64,000 nt of DNA from Pseudomonadota bacterium (GTDB lineage: Bacteria > Pseudomonadota > Alphaproteobacteria > Rhizobiales > Beijerinckiaceae): the NCBI GenBank assembly GCA_023423995.1, contig JAFAEL010000098.1, positions 1 to 64,000 on the forward strand, given 5' to 3'. The position numbers were made by a program, and so were the translations under genes. This document shows positions 8,958 through 15,967 of this stretch, one piece after another (within the stretch, counting starts at the first letter, position 1; the number at the start of each line of letters is the position of its first letter). A model generated the notes under the pieces. It was not told the DNA's origin. It saw nothing but the letters and a program-made list of their open reading frames with translations, and made no database searches.

Positions 8958-9745
8958 CGGGCTCCGAGCGCCCTGTCGGCGAGGATGATCTGAGCGCCCT
9001 GGTCGACGGGCGGCTTCCGGCCGACCGTAGCGACGTGGTGGATGCCTATCTGGCTGCCCAGCCGGAGGTGTCCGCCCGCGTGCAGGCGGACCGGGCGATC
9101 AGGGCGGCTCTCCGGGAGCGGCTGGCCTCGAAGGCCGACGAGCCGATCCCCGCGCGCCTGCGCACGGCGGCCTTGCTGGCCGAGCACCGTCGTATCCGGA
9201 ACGGGCGGCTGCTCCAGGCGCTCGCGGCCTGCCTCGTCCTGCTCGTTGGCGGAGCGGGCGGATGGTTCATGCGCGACATCGCCGACCGGACGCTCGGGAT
9301 GCCGGCGCGGCTCGCGCCGCTGCCCCAGGAGGCCCTGGCTGCGCATCGCATCTACACCGTCGAGGCCGTGCATCCCGTCGAGGTCAAGGCGGACCAGGAA
9401 ACCCATCTGGCGAACTGGCTGTCGAAACGGCTCGGCAGGCGCCTCGCCATCCCGGACCTCGAGAGCGTGGGCTTTCGCCTGATCGGGGGACGCCTCCTTC
9501 CTGCCGGCCGAAGCGATGTTGCCGCGCAGCTGATGTATGGCGCCGACGACGGCTCCCGCCTGACGCTCTATGTCCGGTGCGGCGAGGTGGGACGCTGGGA
9601 TCTGCGGGTCACCCGGCAGGGTGAGTTCGCCTCGGCGACCTGGGCCACCGGAGGCTACGGCTACGCCCTCTCTGGCTCGCTCGACCCCGACCGGTTGATG
9701 ATGGTCGCGCGGGCGGCCCACAGCGAGATGACGACGGGCGGCTAG
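8954..9745 (+). CDS. Membrane-bound anti-sigma factor
   Basis: A 263-residue anti-sigma protein coupled to the ECF sigma gene by a GTGA overlap, with ribosome site GAGGAGG at 8942-8948. The N-terminal cytoplasmic part (about 1-90: DDLSALVDGRLPADRSDVVDAYL) has the helical form of anti-sigma domains. One membrane helix follows (about 96-115, ACLVLLVGGAGGWFM), then a periplasmic domain of about 145 residues. The zinc-binding HxxxCxxC motif of ZAS anti-sigmas is absent. This resembles the RsiW/FecR-like 'transmembrane transcriptional regulator (anti-sigma)' proteins. The periplasmic domain is the likely sensor. Confidence 0.88.
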   Translation: MTGSERPVGEDDLSALVDGRLPADRSDVVDAYLAAQPEVSARVQADRAIRAALRERLASKADEPIPARLRTAALLAEHRRIRNGRLLQALAACLVLLVGGAGGWFMRDIADRTLGMPARLAPLPQEALAAHRIYTVEAVHPVEVKADQETHLANWLSKRLGRRLAIPDLESVGFRLIGGRLLPAGRSDVAAQLMYGADDGSRLTLYVRCGEVGRWDLRVTRQGEFASATWATGGYGYALSGSLDPDRLMMVARAAHSEMTTGG

Positions 9746-9767
9746 GCCGGGACGGTGGGCCCGGTGC

Positions 9768-10370
9768 CTATTCGACGGTGACCTCGCCCCTGATCCGGGC
9801 GAAGGTCGCCCGCGTGACGATGCGCTTCTCGAGCAGGTCCTCCGGCGAATGATAGGGCCGTCCACGCGCGACAGCCTTCCCGATGCGGCCGGCGCCCGGG
9901 ATGGAGTTCAGGGCCTCGATCGAGGCCGTGTTGAGGTCGAGCTTGGGGCTTCCGGCCGGGACAGGCGGCGCGCTCCGCTCCCCCGCCGCTTCCGAGTACG
10001 CAACGCGTGTCGGCGGCAGTGGCGCTGTCGCGACCGATCCGGTGACGTCCACCACGGCCGGCTCGCTTGCCGGCCTCACCGGGCGGGCCTCGGGCCGCAG
10101 GACCGGAACGGCGTCGCCATCGGAGCCGGAACTCACCAGCGGACCGGCATAAACGACCCGAACCTGACGGGCGGCCTGTGGCGGCTGTCGCGTCTGGAGC
10201 AGGTCGGGCGCGGCCTGGGCCGCCTCGATCGGGAGCGAGACCGCGCTGCGCGGACTGGCGTCGGCCTGCGCGTCGCCCGAGCCTTCCACAAGACCTGCGA
10301 TGGTCAGCCCGGAGGCGACCACGATCCCGACAAGCCCGAAAACCCGGTACGTGTCATCAAGGCGGCGCAT
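9768..10370 (-). CDS. Membrane-anchored helix-hairpin-helix (ComEA-like) protein
   Basis: A 200-residue protein with an N-terminal membrane anchor (VFGLVGIVVASGLTIAGLV), a long Pro/Ala-rich low-complexity linker (about 30-140) and a C-terminal helix-hairpin-helix DNA-binding domain: LDLNTASIEALNSIPGAG followed by VARGRPYHSPEDLLEKRIV. This is the ComEA/HHH_3 type that binds DNA non-specifically. The anchor suggests an inner-membrane protein with the HhH domain in the periplasm. No competence genes are adjacent, so a role in DNA uptake cannot be claimed. ATG 10370 gives the hydrophobic N-terminus. Confidence 0.8.
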   Translation of the reverse strand: MRRLDDTYRVFGLVGIVVASGLTIAGLVEGSGDAQADASPRSAVSLPIEAAQAAPDLLQTRQPPQAARQVRVVYAGPLVSSGSDGDAVPVLRPEARPVRPASEPAVVDVTGSVATAPLPPTRVAYSEAAGERSAPPVPAGSPKLDLNTASIEALNSIPGAGRIGKAVARGRPYHSPEDLLEKRIVTRATFARIRGEVTVE

Positions 10371-10414
10371 GGATTGTTCCCGATTGTCCGGTGGAGGGTT
10401 CTGGTCGTCGGGGA

Positions 10415-10936
10415 TCAGTCCGACGCGCTCGCGACCGTCGTCCGCGGCGGCGTGACGGGCTTGAGCCCCGCCATGTGCGAAAGACGTTCCCGCTCCGCCT
10501 TCGGCAGGTCCGATTGGGCAAGGGACGCGAAGTTCTGGCGCGAATACGGCATGCGGCCGCCCCGGAACACGAGGACCTCGTCCTTCAGGACGACGATGTC
10601 CCCGCGGCGGAGGGTCGGATCCTGCAGGTACCACTCGGGGTTCTTGACGGGATCGATCGGGACTTGCGCGGTCTTTTTCGTTTCCCTGTGCTCTCTCCTG
10701 ACGGATCTCGGCTTGGCCTTCTTGCGCACCGTGAACCCGAGCGGCTCGTCCGCATCGATCCCCTGATATCGGTTCTGGGCCGGTGCGGGCTGGTAGTAGT
10801 ATTGCTGAGGCTGCGGGTCGGACTCGATCCCGAACAGCCGTTCGAAGAAGCCGGCCTGCGCGGCCGTGACGCCTCCGAGAAGCAGCGCCCCGCCGGCCGC
10901 AAGACGCATAGATGAACCGAGTCCGATGATGCGCAT
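10415..10936 (-). CDS. Exported protein of unknown function
   Basis: A 173-residue protein with a signal-peptide-like N-terminus (SSMRLAAGGALLLGGVTAAQA), then FFERLFGIESDPQPQQYYYQP, a basic stretch with KKAKPRSVRREHRETKK, and a C-terminal domain RRGDIVVLKDEVLVFRGG. I do not recognise the family. The Tyr/Gln/Pro-rich linker and basic patch suggest a cell-envelope protein. ATG 10909 (MRLAAGG) is an alternative start. The gene lies 44 bases upstream of the HhH protein on the same strand and could share a transcript. Confidence 0.7.
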   Translation of the reverse strand: MRIIGLGSSMRLAAGGALLLGGVTAAQAGFFERLFGIESDPQPQQYYYQPAPAQNRYQGIDADEPLGFTVRKKAKPRSVRREHRETKKTAQVPIDPVKNPEWYLQDPTLRRGDIVVLKDEVLVFRGGRMPYSRQNFASLAQSDLPKAERERLSHMAGLKPVTPPRTTVASASD

Positions 10937-11156
10937 CGCTGACCGCCGAGTGCCATTGAGTAGTCGCAAAGTTCGTCTGATTGCTGGTCGGAATACTCCT
11001 TGCGAGCATTTCCGAACACGACGAAACTTGCTTGGTTGCGACGAGAACTGATCAGGCGGGTCGAGGGTTCCGCGCCTGCCGATGCTTCCTGCGGCTCCGC
11101 TTGCACGTCTCGCCACGTGGCTTATCTGGGGATGTGCTGAGCGTGTCGGAGAGGGG

Positions 11157-11672
11157 ATGAGCGGGTCTGGTATCAGCCGCAGGACGGTGGTCGCTGCCTC
11201 CCTCGGGGCCGCTTTCGCCAGCGTCGCGGCCCTGCCGCTTCTGGCCCAGACGGCGCCGCCGCGATTCTCACGGATCATCGTCGACGTGCGGCCGCTCTAC
11301 GCGAAGGGCCTGGGTCCCTTCGCCGACGCTCTCCGGGCGGCCCTGGAAGCGGAACTCGCGCGCAATTTCGGCGATCGTCTCGGCGGAGGCCGCAATGCGC
11401 CCCGGCTGGTCGTGCGCATCACTGGCGTGTCGATGGCGTCCTATGTCGGGCGGGACGGAGGGCGCTTCTTCGGGGGCGGCGTTCCGAACGACTATCTCGA
11501 GGGCGAAGCGCTCGTCGTCGCCCCGAATGGCCAGATCCTCGCCCGCCATCCGCAGCTCTCGGCCCTGCCGGCCAATTCGGGCGGCGCCTGGTACGATCCC
11601 GCATCCGAGCAGCGCCGCGTCGTCGCTCTGGCTGCCCATTATGCAGGATGGCTCCGACGCAGCCCGATCTGA
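11157..11672 (+). CDS. Exported protein of unknown function with Tat-like signal
   Basis: A 171-residue protein with a twin-arginine-like leader (SRRTVVAASLGAAFASVAALPLLA). The mature part holds one compact domain: IIVDVRPLYAKGLGPFADALRAAL, then RLVVRITGV and DYLEGEALVVAPNGQIL. I cannot assign a family with confidence. The start ATG 11157 has AGAGGGG just upstream. Its 3' end overlaps the following ELM1-family gene by 25 bases, so both are probably translated from one message. Confidence 0.7.
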   Translation: MSGSGISRRTVVAASLGAAFASVAALPLLAQTAPPRFSRIIVDVRPLYAKGLGPFADALRAALEAELARNFGDRLGGGRNAPRLVVRITGVSMASYVGRDGGRFFGGGVPNDYLEGEALVVAPNGQILARHPQLSALPANSGGAWYDPASEQRRVVALAAHYAGWLRRSPI

Positions 11673-12694
11673 AACCCGCGCCGGCGATCGGCTCCGGGAT
11701 GGCCGGCCTTCGCGCCTGGGTCCTGACCGACGGCAAGGCCGGCGACGAGGCACAATGCCTGGGCGTCGCCGAGGCGCTCGGCCTCGAGGCCGAAATCCGA
11801 AAGGTCGCGCCGCGTCCGCCCTGGGTCTGGCTGATGCCATGGGGCCCGGTCGATCCGCGCGAGCGTCCGGGCCGGCCGGCCAGCCCGATCTCGCCGCCCT
11901 TTCCCGATCTCGTCATCGCGTCGGGCCGGCGGGCCGTTCCGTATCTTCGCGAGATCCGCCGCCGCTCGGGCGGCCGCAGCTACACCGTTTTCCTGAAGGA
12001 TCCCCGGACCGGACCCGGCACGGCCGTTCTGATCTGGGCGCCGAGCTATGACCGCATCCGCGGCCCGAACGTGCTCACCACCCTGACGTCTCCACACCGG
12101 CTTTCGGCCGACAGGCTGGAGCGGGCGCGGCGTGCGCCCGACCCGCGCCTGTCGGGCCTGCCTTCGCCTCGTGTCGCGGTCCTGGTCGGGGGCGACAGCC
12201 GCCACGGCAGCTTCTCGGAGGAGGACGGCAGGGGCCTGCTAGCCGGGCTGCGTTCGGTCGCGGCCGACGGCGCCTCGCTGATGATCACCGCCTCGCGCCG
12301 CACGCCGCCGACGCTGCGGGCGGCGCTCCCGGCCCTGGCCGCGGAGACCGGCGGCTTCTTCTGGGCCGGGGAGGGCGAGAACCCCCTGGTCGCGATGCTC
12401 GCCCTCGCGGACGCGATCGTGGTCACGGCCGATTCCGCGAACATGCTGTCCGAGGCCCTCGGCACCGGGGCGCCGGTCCTCGTCTTCGAGCCCGCGGCCT
12501 GGCGCGGGCGCCTTTCCCGCCTGATGGCGGAGCTCAAATCACGCGGGCTCGTGAAAAGCTTCAGTGGCAAACTCGAACTCTTCAACTACGAGAAGCTGGA
12601 CTCGACACCCGTGATCGCACAAGCAGTTGCCCGAGGTATTGCAGCGCATCGCGCCGCGCGGGCGCGCGGTTCAGGGCGCAGCGGAGGTCTTTAG
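11648..12694 (+). CDS. ELM1-family (mitochondrial fission ELM1-like) protein
   Basis: A 348-residue cytoplasmic protein of the family named after plant ELM1; bacterial members are common in alphaproteobacteria and of unproven function. Features are the N-terminal WVLTDGKAGDEAQCLGVAEALG, the central DLVIASGRRAVPYL and KDPR segments, a VLVGGDSRHG motif opening the second half, and the C-terminal DAIVVTADSANMLSEALGTG with FEPAAW. The overall form resembles a GT-B glycosyltransferase fold, which is an inference only. Its TAG stop directly abuts the ATG of trxB, so the two are likely co-expressed. Confidence 0.85.
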   Translation: MAPTQPDLKPAPAIGSGMAGLRAWVLTDGKAGDEAQCLGVAEALGLEAEIRKVAPRPPWVWLMPWGPVDPRERPGRPASPISPPFPDLVIASGRRAVPYLREIRRRSGGRSYTVFLKDPRTGPGTAVLIWAPSYDRIRGPNVLTTLTSPHRLSADRLERARRAPDPRLSGLPSPRVAVLVGGDSRHGSFSEEDGRGLLAGLRSVAADGASLMITASRRTPPTLRAALPALAAETGGFFWAGEGENPLVAMLALADAIVVTADSANMLSEALGTGAPVLVFEPAAWRGRLSRLMAELKSRGLVKSFSGKLELFNYEKLDSTPVIAQAVARGIAAHRAARARGSGRSGGL

Positions 12695-13660
12695 ATGGCG
12701 CATCTCCACGCCAAGCTCATCATCATCGGGTCCGGACCGGCGGGCTACACGACGGCCATCTATGCGGCGCGCGCGATGCTGGAGCCGGTGATCATCTCGG
12801 GCATCCAGCCCGGCGGCCAGCTGATGATCACGACCGACGTCGAGAACTATCCAGGCTTCGCCGACGTCATCCAGGGCCCCTGGCTGATGGAGCAGATGCG
12901 GCTCCAGGCGGAGCATGTCGGGACCCGCATGATCTCCGACACGATCGTGAAGGCCGAACTCGACCGCCGGCCGTTCCGGCTCACCGGGGATTCCGGCGAC
13001 GTCTACGAGGCGGACGTGGTGGTGATCGCCACGGGCGCCCAGGCCAAGTGGCTCGGCCTGCCGTCCGAGGCGAAGTTCGGCGGCTTCGGCGTCTCCGCCT
13101 GCGCGACCTGCGACGGCTTCTTCTACCGCAACAAGGAAGTGGCCGTGGTGGGCGGCGGCAACACGGCCGTGGAGGAGGCGCTCTACCTGGCGAACCTCGC
13201 CTCGAAGGTGACGCTGATCCACCGCCGGTCCTCGCTGCGTGCCGAGCGCATCCTGCAGGACCGCCTGTTCCGGCACCCGAACGTGCGGGTGATCTGGGAT
13301 TCGGCCGTCGAGGAGATCTGCGGCACCGAGGGCCCGCCCCCCTCCGTCACGCATCTGCGGCTTCGCAACGTAAAGACGGGGACGGTCGAGGAACTCCCCG
13401 TACATGGCGTGTTCATCGCGATTGGCCACAAGCCCGCGACGGAGATCTTCGCTGGCCAGCTCGACATGAAGCCAGGCGGCTATCTCCGCACGGCGCCGGA
13501 TTCCACCGCGACCAACATCCCGGGTGTTTTCGCGGCCGGTGACGTGACGGACGACGTGTACCGTCAGGCCGTCACGGCGGCAGGGCTCGGCTGCATGGCC
13601 GCGCTCGAGGCCGAGCGCTACCTGGAAGCTGCAAACCTCCTCGCCGAGGCGGCCGAATAG
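12695..13660 (+). CDS. trxB: Thioredoxin-disulfide reductase
   Basis: NADPH-dependent flavoenzyme that reduces thioredoxin; 321 residues, cytoplasmic. It has an N-terminal FAD site (IIGSGPAGYTTAIYAARA), the redox-active pair Cys136/Cys139 in SACATCDGFFY, the NADPH-binding GGGNTAVEEAL and the C-terminal FAD motif GVFAAGDVTDD. The ribosome site GGAGG (12683-12687) precedes ATG 12695. It adjoins the LysR regulator downstream, a linkage also seen for lsrB/vtlR in other Hyphomicrobiales. Confidence 0.96.
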   Translation: MAHLHAKLIIIGSGPAGYTTAIYAARAMLEPVIISGIQPGGQLMITTDVENYPGFADVIQGPWLMEQMRLQAEHVGTRMISDTIVKAELDRRPFRLTGDSGDVYEADVVVIATGAQAKWLGLPSEAKFGGFGVSACATCDGFFYRNKEVAVVGGGNTAVEEALYLANLASKVTLIHRRSSLRAERILQDRLFRHPNVRVIWDSAVEEICGTEGPPPSVTHLRLRNVKTGTVEELPVHGVFIAIGHKPATEIFAGQLDMKPGGYLRTAPDSTATNIPGVFAAGDVTDDVYRQAVTAAGLGCMAALEAERYLEAANLLAEAAE

Positions 13661-13703
13661 AAGGTCCCGGTCGGCCGGGGACGCAACGGGCCTGGGGGCC
13701 GCC

Positions 13704-14594
13704 TTGGACTGGGACAAAATCCGAATCTTCTACACCGTTGCGGAAGCAGGGAGCTTTACCCGCGCGGGTGACGACCTGGGGCTGAGCCAGTCGGCCGTGA
13801 GCCGACAGGTTTCGGCCCTCGAGCGCGAGCTGAAGGCTCCGCTTTTCCACCGGCACGCCCGCGGCCTGATCCTGACCGAGCAGGGCGACCTGCTGTTCCG
13901 GGCCGCCAAGGACATGCGGCTGCGGCTCGAGAACACCCGCGCGAGGCTCGAGGAAACGAGCGAGCGACCCTCGGGCGAGCTGAAGATCACGACCACCGTG
14001 GGTCTCGGCTCGCTCTGGCTGACCCAGCGCATCGCCGAGTTCCTCGACACCTACCCCGACGTGCGGGTCTCGCTCATCCTCACCAACGAGGAACTGGACC
14101 TCGCCATGCGCGAGGCGGATGTCGCGCTCCGGCTGCGGCGGCCCGCGCAGCCCGACCTCATCCAGCGCCGCCTCTTCACGGTCCACTTCCACGTCTACGC
14201 GTCGCATGACTACGTGAAGCGGTTCGGGGAGCCGAAGACGGTCGACGACCTCGACGAGCACCGCCTCCTGTCGTTCGGGGGCGACCAGCCGTCCTACCTG
14301 CTGTCGGTCCACTGGCTGGCGACGATCGGGCGGGACGGGCGCCAGCCACGCGAATACCACATGGTGGTCAACAACATCCCGGCGCTGCGCTCCGCCGTCG
14401 AGACCGGCGCCGGGATCGCGGTTCTTCCCGATTACGCGGTGGACGGGAACTCGAACCTGGTGCAACTTCTGCGCGACATCGAGATGCCGGCGCTCGATAC
14501 GTATCTCGTCTACGCCGAGGAGATGCGGAACGTCGCCCGCGTCCAGGCTTTCCGCGACTTCCTTGTCGCTAAGGCCCAGCGCTGGTCTTATTGA
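13704..14594 (+). CDS. lsrB: LysR-family regulator, LsrB/VtlR type
   Basis: A 296-residue LysR-type regulator: helix-turn-helix in TRAGDDLGLSQSAVSRQVSALE (about 19-40) and a periplasmic-binding-like effector domain (about 90-290). Overall sequence and position next to trxB match LsrB of Sinorhizobium and VtlR of Brucella/Agrobacterium, which control redox and lipopolysaccharide genes and AbcR small RNAs. The start is TTG 13704, giving the family N-terminus MDWDKIRIFYTVAEAGSF. The protein contains no cysteine at all, although S. meliloti LsrB is reported to sense oxidants through cysteines. A candidate small RNA lies immediately downstream. Confidence 0.85.
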   Translation: MDWDKIRIFYTVAEAGSFTRAGDDLGLSQSAVSRQVSALERELKAPLFHRHARGLILTEQGDLLFRAAKDMRLRLENTRARLEETSERPSGELKITTTVGLGSLWLTQRIAEFLDTYPDVRVSLILTNEELDLAMREADVALRLRRPAQPDLIQRRLFTVHFHVYASHDYVKRFGEPKTVDDLDEHRLLSFGGDQPSYLLSVHWLATIGRDGRQPREYHMVVNNIPALRSAVETGAGIAVLPDYAVDGNSNLVQLLRDIEMPALDTYLVYAEEMRNVARVQAFRDFLVAKAQRWSY

Positions 14595-14674
14595 AGACGG
14601 TTCCATGTGGCGGCTGCATGGCTTCCATGAGCCTGCCCGCCTGCCATGCACCGCACGACGTGCCAGAGTAGTGG

Positions 14675-14789
14675 CGGCTGAGACCTGCGGAACCGGATGA
14701 CCTCCTGTTTCCGTTCAGCCGTTCCCCTCTGGAGACGCTCCTGTCGCGTCTCAACTTTCGGCCGGATCCTCGCGGGTCCGGCCTTTTTC
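14675..14789 (+). ncRNA. Candidate AbcR / alpha-r15-type small RNA
   Basis: The non-coding 200 bases after lsrB end in an intrinsic terminator (10-bp stem 14760-14769 with 14774-14783, then TTTTT). Just upstream is a 7-bp hairpin (14732-14738 with 14746-14752) whose loop is TCCTGTC. A second pyrimidine-rich anti-Shine-Dalgarno stretch, ACCTCCTG (about 14700-14706), is predicted single-stranded. Two CUCCU-type motifs plus a terminator are the design of AbcR1/AbcR2 RNAs, whose genes lie next to vtlR/lsrB in several Hyphomicrobiales. The 5' end is not determinable from sequence; about 14675 is a guess from the usual length of about 115 nt. Confidence 0.6.
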
Positions 14790-14797
14790 ATGGCAAG

Positions 14798-15754
14798 CTA
14801 GGCCCAGAGGCGCTCGCCCTTCAGGTTCTTGTAGAGGTCGGCCACGTACTCGCCGTAGCCATTGAACAGCAGGGTGGGGCGCATCTCGCCGGTGCCGAGC
14901 ACGCGCTCCTCCGCCTGGCTCCAGCGCGGATGCGAGACCTCGGGGTTCACGTTGGCCCAGAATCCGTATTCCGACGATTGCAGGGCCTCCCAGAAGGTCT
15001 TCGGCCGCTCCTTCGTGAAGGTAATCCGGTCGATCGCCTTCACGGATTTGAAACCGTATTTCCACGGGACCGCGAGGCGGAGAGGCGCGCCGAACTGGTT
15101 TGCGAGCGGCTTGCCGTAGACGCCCGTCACCATGAAGGCGAGATCGTTGCCGGCCTCCTCGACCGTCAGGCCCTCCGTATAGGGCCAGGGATACCAGAAC
15201 TGCTTCTGTCCGGGCGCCTGGGCGGGATCCTTGAAGGTCTGCATCACGATGTAGCGCGCATCGGCCTTGGGGCTCGCCATGGCGACCAGGGAGGCGAGCG
15301 GGAAACCCGTCCAGGGCACGGCCATCGACCAGGCTTCGACGCAGCGGTGGCGATAGAGCCGCTCCTCCAGGGGCATCTTCCGGATGAGATCGTCGATCGC
15401 GATCTCCACCGGCTTGTCGACCAGCCCGTCGATCTTCACGGTCCAGGGCCGGGTCTTCAGCTTGGCGGCAGCACCGGCGACGGACTTGGACGTCCCGAAC
15501 TCGTAGTAGTTGTTGTAGTCGCCCGAGAACTTCTCGTCCGTGACCGCCCGGTCGAGCTTGTAGCGCTCGTTGCGCTTGGCCGGATAGAGATCCGCCGTCG
15601 GGTCGGCCGGGGAGGCCGCCTGGGCGCCGCCGATCACGGATGCGCCGATGAGGCCGGCGCCGCCCGCCATCAGGGCCCGCCGGTTCAGGAATGCCGATTC
15701 AGGCGTTGCCTCGCTCTCGGGGATCTCCCAGCCGCGGCGGTTCTTGATCAGCAT
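14798..15754 (-). CDS. msrP: Protein-methionine-sulfoxide reductase catalytic subunit MsrP
   Basis: Periplasmic molybdopterin enzyme that repairs oxidised methionine in envelope proteins; 318 residues, usual length. A twin-arginine leader (LNRRALMAGGAGLIGAS, Arg25-Arg26) indicates Tat export after cofactor insertion. The SUOX fold is marked by the Mo-ligand Cys138 in RHRCVEAWSM, preceded by PWTVKIDGLV, and by FWYPWPYTEGL and PLRLAVPWKYGFKSVK. ATG 15754 has GGAGGA upstream. The haem membrane partner MsrQ is not adjacent and must lie elsewhere if present. Confidence 0.94.
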   Translation of the reverse strand: MLIKNRRGWEIPESEATPESAFLNRRALMAGGAGLIGASVIGGAQAASPADPTADLYPAKRNERYKLDRAVTDEKFSGDYNNYYEFGTSKSVAGAAAKLKTRPWTVKIDGLVDKPVEIAIDDLIRKMPLEERLYRHRCVEAWSMAVPWTGFPLASLVAMASPKADARYIVMQTFKDPAQAPGQKQFWYPWPYTEGLTVEEAGNDLAFMVTGVYGKPLANQFGAPLRLAVPWKYGFKSVKAIDRITFTKERPKTFWEALQSSEYGFWANVNPEVSHPRWSQAEERVLGTGEMRPTLLFNGYGEYVADLYKNLKGERLWA

Positions 15755-15967
15755 CGGTGCTCTCCTCCGACAAGGCTCGTCCGGTTCGCGGGGCAGGGTC
15801 GTTCCGCGCCCGGATCCTCGGGGCGCGCGCTCAGGACCTACGGCCGCCTCGGCAAAAGGTTGCGGCTGCGACACCGCAGCCAAGCCCGCCCCTGCCTCGA
15901 TGGCATGTACGAAATCGGCTTCCCTTTCATTCCGGCAGTCACGCGAGCGTGACCGCGCCGCGCCGGG

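Noticed and set aside
14689..14715. EcfG-type promoter GGAAC...CGTT inside the candidate small RNA
   Set aside because: The spacer is 18 bases, one more than the usual 16-17, and it would place the start inside the predicted RNA. Not listed as a feature, though a shorter RNA from this promoter is not excluded.
15864..15881. Small hairpin between the msrP and fadD genes as fadD terminator
   Set aside because: Only a 7-bp stem with an interrupted T-run on the minus strand; too weak to list.
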